Positions 45,038 through 53,212 of a stretch of DNA of 62,054 nt are shown here, in pieces. Under the pieces are notes generated by a model. It did no database searches, was not told where the DNA came from, and saw only the letters and a list, made by a program, of their open reading frames with translations. Source of the DNA: Nitrospirota bacterium (GTDB lineage: Bacteria; Nitrospirota; Thermodesulfovibrionia; UBA6902); the NCBI GenBank assembly GCA_016213935.1, contig JACQZG010000030.1:1-62054 (forward strand), read 5' to 3'. Made by a program: the position numbers and the translations under genes. The first letter of the stretch is position 1. Each line of letters starts with the position of its first letter.

Positions 45038-45805
45038 ATGGAGATAATCAATCTTGTCAGATGGCAGGACATCCTTGATGTCATCATCGTAGCGGCAATA
45101 GTCTACAGGGTGCTTCTCATCATAAAGGGGACAAGGGCCGCGCACATGCTCACCGGGCTCGGGCTCCTCTTTGTGGCCTTTCTCTTTTCAGGGAAGCTCA
45201 GGCTTTATACCATCGACTGGATAATCCAGAGCCTCTGGGCGCAGATAGTCCTCGCGGTCATAATACTTTTCCAGCCCGAGATAAGAAAGGCGCTCGCCCA
45301 TATGGGCAAGGCAAAGTTCCTCCCTTCCTTTTCCAGCGCGGAGGAGCTGAGGTCGCGCGAAGAGATAGTAAAGGCATCTGTCTCTCTCTCAAACAGGAAT
45401 CTCGGGGCGCTTATGGTCATTGAAAGGGAGAACAGCCTCGATGACATAATGGAGATAGGGACGCAGCTTGACGCGAAGGTCTCGCAGGAGATACTTCTGA
45501 GCATATTTCATCCTTCGTCTCCCATTCATGACGGTGCGGTTGTCATACGGGGAAACCGCATCATATCAGCGGGATGTTTTCTTCCGCTCACGTTAAGCGC
45601 GAGGCTCTCCAAGTCATTCGGGACCCGTCACAGGGCGGGCATCGGCCTCACCGAGGAGACAGACGCGGTGGTGATAATCGTCTCCGAAGAGACGGGGATA
45701 ATATCCGTGGCTGTTGCCGGGAAGATAATGAAGAACATGGACGCTGGGAAGCTGAGGGATCTGCTCACCGAAAGCTTCAGCCACGCAAAGGGGAAAAAGA
45801 AATGA
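45038..45805 (+). CDS. cdaA: Diadenylate cyclase CdaA
   Basis: A 255-aa membrane enzyme that makes c-di-AMP from ATP. Three N-terminal TM helices (about 10-80) precede the DAC domain with D165-G166-A167 (SPIHDGAVVI) and R197-H198-R199 (FGTRHRAGIG). It is the first gene of the conserved cdaA-cdaR-glmM unit, and it overlaps cdaR by 4 bp. Confidence 0.95.
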   Translation: MEIINLVRWQDILDVIIVAAIVYRVLLIIKGTRAAHMLTGLGLLFVAFLFSGKLRLYTIDWIIQSLWAQIVLAVIILFQPEIRKALAHMGKAKFLPSFSSAEELRSREEIVKASVSLSNRNLGALMVIERENSLDDIMEIGTQLDAKVSQEILLSIFHPSSPIHDGAVVIRGNRIISAGCFLPLTLSARLSKSFGTRHRAGIGLTEETDAVVIIVSEETGIISVAVAGKIMKNMDAGKLRDLLTESFSHAKGKKK

Positions 45806-46179
45806 TAAAGGATTTCTTCACGGCCAATATATGGATTAAGATTATATCGCTTCTCTTTTCAATCGCCCTCTGGTTCTTTGTAGTCGGCAGCAGGCAGACT
45901 GAATCCGTAATGAATGTTCACATTTTATTTGAGAACATGCCCGCCGGGCTCAAGATAGTTCACGCGCCCGAGACAGTGAGCGTCGGCGTGATGGGATATA
46001 AAAGGCTTGTCGAGGACCTCGGCGAGAAAGACATCACAATTGTTCTCAATATGGATGAAGCAAGAAAGGGGAGGAACATCTTCCCCATATCCGAAAGCAA
46101 TGTTAAACTCCCCAAGACGCTCACGGTCAAGAGCATCTTTCCCCAGACGATCACGCTTGTTCTTGAGGAGGGCTCTTGA
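45802..46179 (+). CDS. cdaR: YbbR-domain protein CdaR
   Basis: ATG 45802 overlaps the cdaA stop (ATGA). The 125-aa product has one TM helix (IKIISLLFSIALWFFVVGS) and a single YbbR repeat (NVHILFENMPAGLKIVHAPE). It is shorter than Firmicutes CdaR proteins, which carry several repeats. It probably modulates CdaA from outside the membrane. A longer reading in the same frame runs into cdaA and is spurious. Confidence 0.85.
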   Translation: MIKDFFTANIWIKIISLLFSIALWFFVVGSRQTESVMNVHILFENMPAGLKIVHAPETVSVGVMGYKRLVEDLGEKDITIVLNMDEARKGRNIFPISESNVKLPKTLTVKSIFPQTITLVLEEGS

Positions 46180-46219
46180 TATCCGTTTTCGCGGGACAAA
46201 CTCATTTTAAGGAGATTTG

Positions 46220-47587
46220 ATGGAATCATCTGAAGGCAGGAGGATGAAGCTTTTCGGTACGGACGGCATAAGGGGCAAGGCCAACCATCCGCCCATGACC
46301 GGCGAGATGGCTTTTGAAGTGGGGCGGGCCGCGGCTTATGTCCTTAAAAAGAAGCACGGCAGGGACATTATTTTAATAGGAAAGGATACGAGGCTCTCGG
46401 GATACATGATAGAGAGCGCCCTCACCTCGGGAATATGCTCTATGGGCGTTGACGTTCTACTCGTGGGGCCCATGCCGACGCCCGGAATCGCGTTTGTAAC
46501 GAGGAGCCTCAGGGTTGACGCCGGAATAGTGATATCCGCTTCGCATAACCCTTATGACGACAACGGCATAAAGTTCTTCTCTTCGGACGGGTTCAAGCTT
46601 CCAGACAGTGTTGAAAGGGAGATAGAGGAGGCTGTCTTTTCTGAAAAATTAGCAAAGATCAGGCCTGAAGGCGACGGCATAGGAAAGGCGCACAGGATAG
46701 ATGACGCTTCCGGAAGATATATCGAATACGTAAAGGCGGCCTTTCCCAAAGGCAAGACACTCGACGGGATAAAGGTAGTGGTTGACTGCGCAAACGGCGC
46801 CACATACAAGATAACGCCGAATGTCCTGAGCGAACTCGGGGCAGAGGTAATAGCCATTCATGACAAGCCGGACGGGCTGAATATAAACGCGAATTGCGGC
46901 TCAACCTATCCCGAAGCAATGCAGAAGGCTGTCATCGCTCACGGCGCTGACATAGGGATTTCGCATGACGGCGACGGCGACAGGGTGATACTCTGCGATG
47001 AAAAAGGGGAGTTAGTCGACGGCGACAAGATAATGGCTGTCTGCGCGCTCGCTATGAAGAAGGAAGGGATACTGAAGAAGAACCTCGTTGTCGCCACGGT
47101 CATGAGCAATATAGGTTTTGAGCATTACCTTAAGAAAGCCGGCATAGATATCATAAGGACGCAGGTAGGCGACAGGTATGTGGTCGAGGAGATGCTCAAG
47201 GGCGGATACAATCTCGGGGGCGAGCAGTCGGGGCACATAATATTCCTTGACTACAACACGACAGGCGACGGCGCTGTCTGCGCTCTTCAGGTATTGGCTG
47301 TCATGACCAAGGCCGGCAAGCCTCTGTCATCTCTCGCTTCGCAGGTTCCGATATATCCGCAGGTGCTCATCAATGTTTCTGTTCCGAAGCCGAAAAAGAT
47401 AGAGAAATTTCCAAAAGTTGTTCAGGCTGTTGAGGACGCGGAGAAGTGCCTCAAAGGCGGCAGGATACTTGTGAGGCCGTCAGGCACCGTGCCTAAGATA
47501 AGGGTCATGGTCGAAGGTGATGACATGAAGAAGATAAAGAAGATAGCAGAGGAGGTGGCAGAGGTTATTAAATCCGAGATGAGTTGA
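46220..47587 (+). CDS. glmM: Phosphoglucosamine mutase
   Basis: The start is ATG 46220, preceded by AAGGAG. The 455-aa product has [16 protein letters not shown], the phosphoserine loop [16 protein letters not shown] (S108), the metal loop [16 protein letters not shown] and the phosphate-binding [16 protein letters not shown]. It converts GlcN-6-P to GlcN-1-P for peptidoglycan and LPS. It sits with cdaA-cdaR, the usual link of c-di-AMP to cell-wall synthesis. Confidence 0.96.
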   Translation: MESSEGRRMKLFGTDGIRGKANHPPMTGEMAFEVGRAAAYVLKKKHGRDIILIGKDTRLSGYMIESALTSGICSMGVDVLLVGPMPTPGIAFVTRSLRVDAGIVISASHNPYDDNGIKFFSSDGFKLPDSVEREIEEAVFSEKLAKIRPEGDGIGKAHRIDDASGRYIEYVKAAFPKGKTLDGIKVVVDCANGATYKITPNVLSELGAEVIAIHDKPDGLNINANCGSTYPEAMQKAVIAHGADIGISHDGDGDRVILCDEKGELVDGDKIMAVCALAMKKEGILKKNLVVATVMSNIGFEHYLKKAGIDIIRTQVGDRYVVEEMLKGGYNLGGEQSGHIIFLDYNTTGDGAVCALQVLAVMTKAGKPLSSLASQVPIYPQVLINVSVPKPKKIEKFPKVVQAVEDAEKCLKGGRILVRPSGTVPKIRVMVEGDDMKKIKKIAEEVAEVIKSEMS

Positions 47588-49998
47588 TACGTCCAGCGGC
47601 ATCTTTCATATCCGGCATCATTGCTTTTCATTTCCTCCCATTCTTCCCATTCTCAATTAATCTTTTAATCATACTCTCAACTTTCTTTTTTTATTATTTC
47701 TTCGGGAGGAAGAAAGCATTCTTTCTCTGCCTCTCTTTTTTTGTTTTCGGCATTCTTTACTCTTTCATCAGGCACGATCCGATGCCCGAAACAAAACTCC
47801 CCCGCAAAAAAGCATCGGTAACCGGCGTTATATCAGGCCTTCCCGAATTTTCCGGGAAGAACCTCTCTTTCATTCTGAAGAATGTCTCCATTGACGGGCA
47901 TGAGATAAAAGGGGATGCGAGGCTGTATATTTTGTCGGAGACGGCGGGTGAATCAGGCGTTTCTCTGTATGCGGGCGATGTGATAAAAGCAACCGCTGAA
48001 CTCAAAGCTCCCGCGGTATTTTATAATCCCGGCGTCTATTCTTATGACCCGCGCAGGGAAGGGATAACAGCTGCCGGCTATGTGAAGGGCTTAACCGTTA
48101 TTAAAAGAGGGGAGGGCTTCCTCTCACAGACGGGCAGGATCAGGCAGGAACTCTGCCGGATAACAGACAACAGCCTCTCTCCTGAGAATGCGGCATTCAT
48201 GAATGCCATAACAGCGGGCGCAAGGCGGGGCATAAGCGCCGGGACGAGGGATTCGTTCAGTTCGACAGGCCTCGCCCATCTGCTGAGCATATCTGGAACT
48301 CACTTCGCGCTTCTCGCGTTTATCGTCTTTCAATCCGTGAAAAGGTCTGCCGCCTTACTGCCTGACAGAACATTTAAGTCAATGACCTTGTACCTCACTC
48401 CGTCTCAGATATCCGTAATCGCGACGATTCCCATGATCTTTTTCTATGCCCTCATATCAGGAGGGAGCACGCCGACGATCCGTTCATTCATCATGGTCAT
48501 GGTTTATATGCTTGCCGTATTTCTCGGCAGGCGGGGCCAGTGGCTCAATTCGCTTGCGATAGCCGCGTTTATTATTCTCCTGCGGGAGCCTGGCTCGCTT
48601 TTCGATATCTCATTCATCCTATCTTTCACCGCCGTGCTTTCCATAGGATTATTTCTTGAGCGGTTGAACGAAGAGGATTTGGAATTCGGCACAGGTACAG
48701 GGAAACAGCGCTTCGGTTTCAAAAAAGTATTCCAAAAGATTAAGGTCTCATTTCTTATGACGCTTGCCCCGCTCCTCGGCACGGCGCCTGTCATCGCTCT
48801 ATGCTTCAAACAGTTCCCCCTGATATCTCCTATCTCAAACCTTATTGTCACACCCCTTGTCTGTTTTGTAATTCTGCCTATCGGGCTCTTCTCGGAAGTG
48901 ATTTCGTTTCTCTTTAATCTTGACTTTCTCATCTTCAGCGGGCTGACAGACGCTTTGACAGGATATTCACTTCATCTCGCGCGTTTATTAGCGCAAGTCC
49001 CGTATTCAAACCTTCATATTCCAGACCCTCCCTTTCTTCTCATTCTTTTCTATTATGCTTCGCTCTTTTATATCCTGAAAGGAAGAAGCAGGATGAGATT
49101 TGCGCCTCTCATCCTTGTCATTTTCATTTACGCCGCCAGCCCTTATCTGCATCGCGGTGAATTCAGGATAACCTTTCTTGATGTGGGGCAGGGCGATTCT
49201 TCGGTTGTCAGGCTTCCGGACGGCAAGGTTATGGTTATAGACGGCGGCACTCCGTCGCCTGACGCGGGCAGAAACATAGTCGCCCCATATCTCTGGTCAC
49301 AGGGGATAAGGAAAATAGATTATCTCGTCCTGAGCCACCCGCATCCCGATCATTACGGAGGCCTATCGTATATCCTTCAGAATTTCAGGATTGGCGGGAT
49401 ATGGACAAACAAAAACGGAGCAGAGTTTTTTGATGCCGCGAAGGGGCTCAAAACCGCTGTGAGAAGATTAAAGAGAGGAGGGCTTCTTGAGGCAGAGGGG
49501 TATAAAATATACGCGCTTCATCCTTATGACGAATTTCATGCCGGTTCGCCGAGGGGCTCGTTCTCAGACGAGAACAGCGATTCGCTGGTGCTGAAGGTTG
49601 AAACGGATAACGGCTCAGTTTTGTTTACGGGGGATATAGAAGCAGAGGCTGAGAATGACCTCATCCATCTTGGCGCGATGCTTAAAAGCGATATAATCAA
49701 AGTCCCTCACCACGGCGGCAGGACATCGAGTTCTCCGGCGTTTATTAAAGCGGTTGGTCCGAAGCTCGCGGTTGTGAGCGCCGGCAGGGATAACCCTTTT
49801 AAACATCCTCACTATGAGACGGTCGAAAGATACCGGCATGCGGGAACAGGCTTTTACAGGACGGACAGGGACGGCGCGGTTATCATCAGAGTTAAACCCG
49901 ACAGGCTTAAGGCAGAGACCTTTTCAGATAGTGAATTCATTAAAGTCAGGAATTGGGAGGATGAATTGAGGAATTTGAGGCTTTTATTTTTTGCATGA
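47584..49998 (+). CDS. comEC: ComEC/Rec2 DNA-uptake channel
   Basis: An 804-aa inner-membrane protein. It begins at TTG 47584, overlapping the glmM stop (TTGA). The modules are an N-terminal OB-like region (about 50-170), the Competence domain with [20 protein letters not shown] and many TM helices (200-490), and a C-terminal MBL domain ([32 protein letters not shown]). The full layout suggests a working DNA-import channel, although partner comEA or type IV pilus genes are not in this window. Confidence 0.93.
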   Translation: MIRPAASFISGIIAFHFLPFFPFSINLLIILSTFFFYYFFGRKKAFFLCLSFFVFGILYSFIRHDPMPETKLPRKKASVTGVISGLPEFSGKNLSFILKNVSIDGHEIKGDARLYILSETAGESGVSLYAGDVIKATAELKAPAVFYNPGVYSYDPRREGITAAGYVKGLTVIKRGEGFLSQTGRIRQELCRITDNSLSPENAAFMNAITAGARRGISAGTRDSFSSTGLAHLLSISGTHFALLAFIVFQSVKRSAALLPDRTFKSMTLYLTPSQISVIATIPMIFFYALISGGSTPTIRSFIMVMVYMLAVFLGRRGQWLNSLAIAAFIILLREPGSLFDISFILSFTAVLSIGLFLERLNEEDLEFGTGTGKQRFGFKKVFQKIKVSFLMTLAPLLGTAPVIALCFKQFPLISPISNLIVTPLVCFVILPIGLFSEVISFLFNLDFLIFSGLTDALTGYSLHLARLLAQVPYSNLHIPDPPFLLILFYYASLFYILKGRSRMRFAPLILVIFIYAASPYLHRGEFRITFLDVGQGDSSVVRLPDGKVMVIDGGTPSPDAGRNIVAPYLWSQGIRKIDYLVLSHPHPDHYGGLSYILQNFRIGGIWTNKNGAEFFDAAKGLKTAVRRLKRGGLLEAEGYKIYALHPYDEFHAGSPRGSFSDENSDSLVLKVETDNGSVLFTGDIEAEAENDLIHLGAMLKSDIIKVPHHGGRTSSSPAFIKAVGPKLAVVSAGRDNPFKHPHYETVERYRHAGTGFYRTDRDGAVIIRVKPDRLKAETFSDSEFIKVRNWEDELRNLRLLFFA

Positions 49999-50023
49999 GG
50001 GGAGCCGGGCAGGGAAGAAATAA

Positions 50024-51088
50024 CTACAACGGGTCAACGCCTCTTACCCTGCAGGCTTCGGCAGGGTAATATCTCCTTTGGAAATAGAGAGAAACATTGA
50101 CCAGCCCGATAAGGACAGGGACTTCAACGAGCGGCCCTATCACTGCTGTAAAGGCCGCGCCTGAATCTATCCCGAATACCGCCACCGCCACCGCGATGGC
50201 AAGCTCAAAATTATTGCTCGCCGCCGTGAATGAGAGAGAGGCTGATTTCGGGTAATCTGTCCCGATCTTTTTTGACATGTAGAAGGAGATGAGGAACATC
50301 ACGACGAAATATATTAAGAGAGGTATTGCGATGCGTATTACGTCAAGAGGAAGTTTCACTATATAATTGCCCTTCAGCGAGAACATTACAACTATTGTGA
50401 ACAGGAGCGCTATCAGCGTCACGGGCATTATCTTCGGCAGGAATTTATCCTCATACCATGCGGCGCCCTTGAGTTTTATCATGCTGAAGCGCGTGGTTAT
50501 CCCGGCGATGAACGGGATGCCGAGATAGATAAAGACGCTCTCTGCTATCTGACTCATGGTAACCTCAACAATTTCTCCCTTCAGCCCAAACCATGAAGGC
50601 ATTATCGTTATGAAGACATAAGCGTAAACAGAATAGAAGAGCACCTGAAATATGGAGTTGAATGCCACAAGCCCGGCGGTGTACTCCGTGTCACCGCAAG
50701 CGAGTTCGTTCCATACGATTACCATTGCTATACAACGGGCAAGCCCTATCATTATCAGCCCGACCATGTATTCCGGATAATTATGAAGAAAGACTATGGC
50801 GAGAATGAACATCAGAAGAGGGCCGATAACCCAATTCTGCAAAAGCGACAGGCCGAGAACCTTCTTGTTTCTGAAGACCTCGCCGAGTTCTTCGTAGCGC
50901 ACCTTGGCAAGAGGCGGGTACATCATCAAGATAAGCCCGACAGCGATGGGGACGTTTGTAGTTCCTGCCTGAAACGAGTTTATGAAATCACCTGCTCCCG
51001 GAAAGAGCCAGCCGGCCGAGACGCCTCCTGCCATCGCGAGGAATATCCATAGCGTCAGATAGCGGTGGAGAAAAGAGAGTTTTTTCAT
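50024..51088 (-). CDS. ACR3-family arsenite efflux transporter
   Basis: A 354-aa ten-helix protein. [19 protein letters not shown] holds the conserved Cys of ACR3-type As(III) carriers, and [20 protein letters not shown] is the second family signature. The N-terminus [20 protein letters not shown] is typical of ACR3. arsR/arsC are not beside it. It overlaps the APS-kinase-like gene by 4 bp (ATGA), so the two are cotranslated. A 9-bp perfect hairpin lies in its last codons (50044-50069). Confidence 0.85.
   Translation of the reverse strand: MKKLSFLHRYLTLWIFLAMAGGVSAGWLFPGAGDFINSFQAGTTNVPIAVGLILMMYPPLAKVRYEELGEVFRNKKVLGLSLLQNWVIGPLLMFILAIVFLHNYPEYMVGLIMIGLARCIAMVIVWNELACGDTEYTAGLVAFNSIFQVLFYSVYAYVFITIMPSWFGLKGEIVEVTMSQIAESVFIYLGIPFIAGITTRFSMIKLKGAAWYEDKFLPKIMPVTLIALLFTIVVMFSLKGNYIVKLPLDVIRIAIPLLIYFVVMFLISFYMSKKIGTDYPKSASLSFTAASNNFELAIAVAVAVFGIDSGAAFTAVIGPLVEVPVLIGLVNVSLYFQRRYYPAEACRVRGVDPL
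50044..50069. other. Perfect 9-bp hairpin in the ACR3 gene 3' end
   Basis: TTACCCTGC-N8-GCAGGGTAA. It is within coding sequence of the ACR3 gene and also 46 bp beyond the convergent comEC stop. It could help to terminate comEC transcripts, but no T-run follows. Confidence 0.35.
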
Positions 51089-51597
51089 TTTAATAAGTTA
51101 AGTATCCGTTCCGCTGCTTCATGGGGCGTTGTCTTTTCTGTATCTATAACCAGATCCGGCTGAAGAGGCTCTTCATACGGCGCGTTCACGCCGGGCACGG
51201 GAGCGCCTCTTCCCGCTTTCTCATAAATCCCTTTTGGAGCGCCGTGCGTCTCAATCCTTGCTCTTTCACGCTCAACGCATATTTCAATCGGGCATTTGAG
51301 ATAGACTTCATAAAATTCGGGAATTTCCCTTTTCGCAAGCTCTCTCCATTTCCTTCTGTTTCCCGTGGCGTCTATGATGACATTATGCCCGAGTTCATTC
51401 AGGTTCTTTGCAGTAAAGACAAGCACCCTGTAGACATGCTCTCTCTCTTCCTCAGAATAGTCAGGATTGGGAGTCATGAACTTGCGAAGTGCGTCAGCCT
51501 GAAGGATGACAGCATCCTTAACTCTCTCTTTGAGAGCAAGAGCTGCCGTGCTCTTTCCGCATCCGGGCAGGCCGGTTATCCATATCACCCACGGCAT
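51085..51597 (-). CDS. Adenylylsulfate kinase-like P-loop kinase
   Basis: A 170-aa protein with Walker [21 protein letters not shown], then [20 protein letters not shown], and CysC-like [20 protein letters not shown] and [20 protein letters not shown]. The family makes PAPS or acts on related adenylyl compounds. No sulfate-assimilation genes lie nearby; the coupled gene is an arsenite exporter. A TATAAT lies 6 nt before the ATG with no Shine-Dalgarno, suggesting a leaderless start. Confidence 0.8.
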   Translation of the reverse strand: MPWVIWITGLPGCGKSTAALALKERVKDAVILQADALRKFMTPNPDYSEEEREHVYRVLVFTAKNLNELGHNVIIDATGNRRKWRELAKREIPEFYEVYLKCPIEICVERERARIETHGAPKGIYEKAGRGAPVPGVNAPYEEPLQPDLVIDTEKTTPHEAAERILNLLK

Positions 51598-51603
51598 GAA
51601 TAG

Positions 51604-51609
51604 ATTATA
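51604..51609 (-). promoter_or_regulatory. -10 box close to the APS-kinase-like start
   Basis: TATAAT on the minus strand, 6 nt before the ATG at 51597; the -35 is not convincing. Confidence 0.4.
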
Positions 51610-51683
51610 CTACTCTTCTCAAAATATTCCGCATCTGATAGAATCAACAATGCGAAGAGTTTTTTATTGGGTTATTGGCGCAT

Positions 51684-51759
51684 CTGTCATTCCGCACTTG
51701 ATGCGGAATATAGGTGCTTTCAAAATTAAACTGGATTCCCGCCTGCGCGAGAATGACAG
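51684..51759. repeat. REP/MITE-like palindromic element
   Basis: The outer 9-bp ends CTGTCATTC and GAATGACAG are perfect inverted repeats. Inside, ATTCCGCA-CTTGA-TGCGGAAT is a perfect 8-bp hairpin, and ATTCCCGC-CTGC-GCGAGAAT is an 8-bp hairpin with one mismatch. This is the common 'SVIPHLMRN...LDSRLRxND' class of dispersed intergenic palindromes. It lies upstream of the DUF3187 gene. Confidence 0.75.
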
Positions 51760-51790
51760 CAAAAAGGAATGTTCATTATATAGGGATTTT

Positions 51791-52777
51791 GTGTTTTCGT
51801 GGTTTTTGTCCATAAATAAAAATATATCTTTCATTATTGTTTTTCTTGTTTTCTTCGCTCTTTCATCAATTGCTTCCGCGTTTGACGGCCCTCTTGCCAT
51901 TAAGAATCAGTACCCGATCTTCCTCCATGCCGACCAGCAGTATCTTGAAAAGGCATCGATGGAGAACTCATTCTCCGCTGGCGTCTCCCATTCGAGCACT
52001 TACACTGTCCAGTCCTCGGGAGAGTGGGAGATAGGCCAGGATATGGAGGTGAGCGAACTGAGCCTGAGGTATAAGAAGGTTATAAATGATTTTGCAGAGC
52101 TCGGCATTGATCTTCCGGTAATCGCTTTGAGCGGAGGATTCATGGACGGATTTCTTGAATCATATCATGACACATTCGGCCTTCCTGATTACGGAAGGGG
52201 CGAACGGCCTCACAATGATTTTCTATATGAGATAAAGAGAAACGGAAAGCTCATAGTAGAAGGCAGAAGCGGCGCCGGCTTGGGCGACATCAGGCTTTCC
52301 GTCAAGAAGCCTATCTTTTCATCGGACAAGATGAATCTGAGCGCAAGGGGAGATGCGGAATTTCCGACAGGAAGCGCGAAAAAGGGATACGGCAACGGAA
52401 GCATAGATGCCGGAGCCGCGATACTCTTTGACGCTAAGATAGCAGATGACTTTATGACATACTGGAATCTCGGCGTAGTCTTTCCCGGAGACCTCAAGGG
52501 GAATGAAGATGTTGATCTCGAAGATTTTATCTATGGCGGCGCTGCTGTTGAGACGACATTAAAGGAAAAGTATTCGCTCATTGCCCAGCTTCAGGCGCAG
52601 TCAAGGATATACCCTAAGACAGGGCTTCTCGCTGTTGACAGGGCGGCGTATCTCCTCTCTTTCGGGGGAAGATATTCATCCGGCAAAAATCTTTTTGAAC
52701 TCTCTTTTTCAGAAGACATCAATTCAGCAGGCGCGCCTGATTTCATAATCAATTTAATCTACAAAATGAAATTATAA
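51791..52777 (+). CDS. DUF3187-like outer-membrane protein
   Basis: The product has a signal peptide (ISFIIVFLVFFALSSIASA) and alternating beta-strand sequence ending in an aromatic/hydrophobic C-terminus (IINLIYKMKL), as in small outer-membrane barrels. DPLAIKNQYP-like (GPLAIKNQYPIFLHADQQYL) and SYHDTFGLPDYGRGERPHND match DUF3187. The start is uncertain: GTG 51791 has TAGGGA 5-6 nt upstream (328 aa). Earlier starts at 51650 would translate the REP-like element. The function is unknown. Confidence 0.7.
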   Translation: MFSWFLSINKNISFIIVFLVFFALSSIASAFDGPLAIKNQYPIFLHADQQYLEKASMENSFSAGVSHSSTYTVQSSGEWEIGQDMEVSELSLRYKKVINDFAELGIDLPVIALSGGFMDGFLESYHDTFGLPDYGRGERPHNDFLYEIKRNGKLIVEGRSGAGLGDIRLSVKKPIFSSDKMNLSARGDAEFPTGSAKKGYGNGSIDAGAAILFDAKIADDFMTYWNLGVVFPGDLKGNEDVDLEDFIYGGAAVETTLKEKYSLIAQLQAQSRIYPKTGLLAVDRAAYLLSFGGRYSSGKNLFELSFSEDINSAGAPDFIINLIYKMKL

Positions 52778-52790
52778 CGAGGTGTGATTT

Positions 52791-53153
52791 ATGGAGAACG
52801 ACAAACTCTTTCACGACTGGGCGGTTGGATACCTTAAGCAGAAGCTCTCAAGGAGCTACAATGACGTGAAGATAAATCTTGAGGGCGAGAAGAAGAACGA
52901 ATTCGAAGGGCATTACCCTGACATCATCCTCGGCAATCACGGGCTCGTGCTCGCGGTCATGGAGGTTGAGACAGAAAAGAGCGTAACGCCAGAGAGGGCT
53001 GAGGAGTGGAAGAAGCTCGCCACCCTCGGGGCAAAGCTGATAGTTATGGTTCCGAAGGCTTCAAAGGCAAAGGTTGTCGAGCTTTTGTGGAAAGTCAGGC
53101 TGGCTGACAAAGCGGCAGTCGGGACTTATGAGTTCAATGTGAGCATGCCGTAA
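52791..53153 (+). CDS. Hypothetical protein, possible PD-(D/E)XK-like fold
   Basis: A 120-aa protein with GAGGTG 8-9 nt upstream of the ATG. HYPDIILGNHGLVLAVMEVE shows a strand-turn-strand with Asp and Glu spaced as in PD-(D/E)XK nucleases, but the expected Lys is replaced (EVET), so it may be inactive or unrelated. ERAEEWKKLATLGAKLIVMV and the conserved C-terminus YEFNVSMP follow. Its last 156 bp recur at 55791-55946 (about 94% identical) and its last ~39 bp at 56613-56651. No known family was recognised. Confidence 0.65.
   Translation: MENDKLFHDWAVGYLKQKLSRSYNDVKINLEGEKKNEFEGHYPDIILGNHGLVLAVMEVETEKSVTPERAEEWKKLATLGAKLIVMVPKASKAKVVELLWKVRLADKAAVGTYEFNVSMP
52995..53150. repeat. 3'-end repeat, copy A (inside intact gene)
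   Basis: 156 bp of the 120-aa gene, from agggctgagg to the Pro codon before the stop. Copy B at 55791-55946 matches over the full length without gaps, with about 10 differences, several at third codon positions. Confidence 0.85.
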
Positions 53154-53161
53154 AATCTGAA

Positions 53162-53184
53162 GCGGCATATATTCATTCTGCCGC
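53162..53184. terminator. Hairpin after the 120-aa gene
   Basis: GCGGCA-N11-TGCCGC, a perfect 6-bp stem between two convergent genes, without a T-run. A weak bidirectional terminator at best. Confidence 0.35.
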
Positions 53185-53212
53185 AATAAGTTAGCTTTAA
53201 CTCAACTACAGA

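Noticed and set aside
45574..45801. An upstream extension of the cdaR frame within cdaA.
   Set aside because: It is Arg/Gly/Glu-rich out-of-frame sequence. ATG 45802 at the ATGA overlap gives a normal CdaR.
51506..51790. A longer DUF3187 protein starting at 51506 or 51650.
   Set aside because: It would overlap the APS-kinase-like gene or translate the REP-like palindrome ahead of a clear signal peptide.
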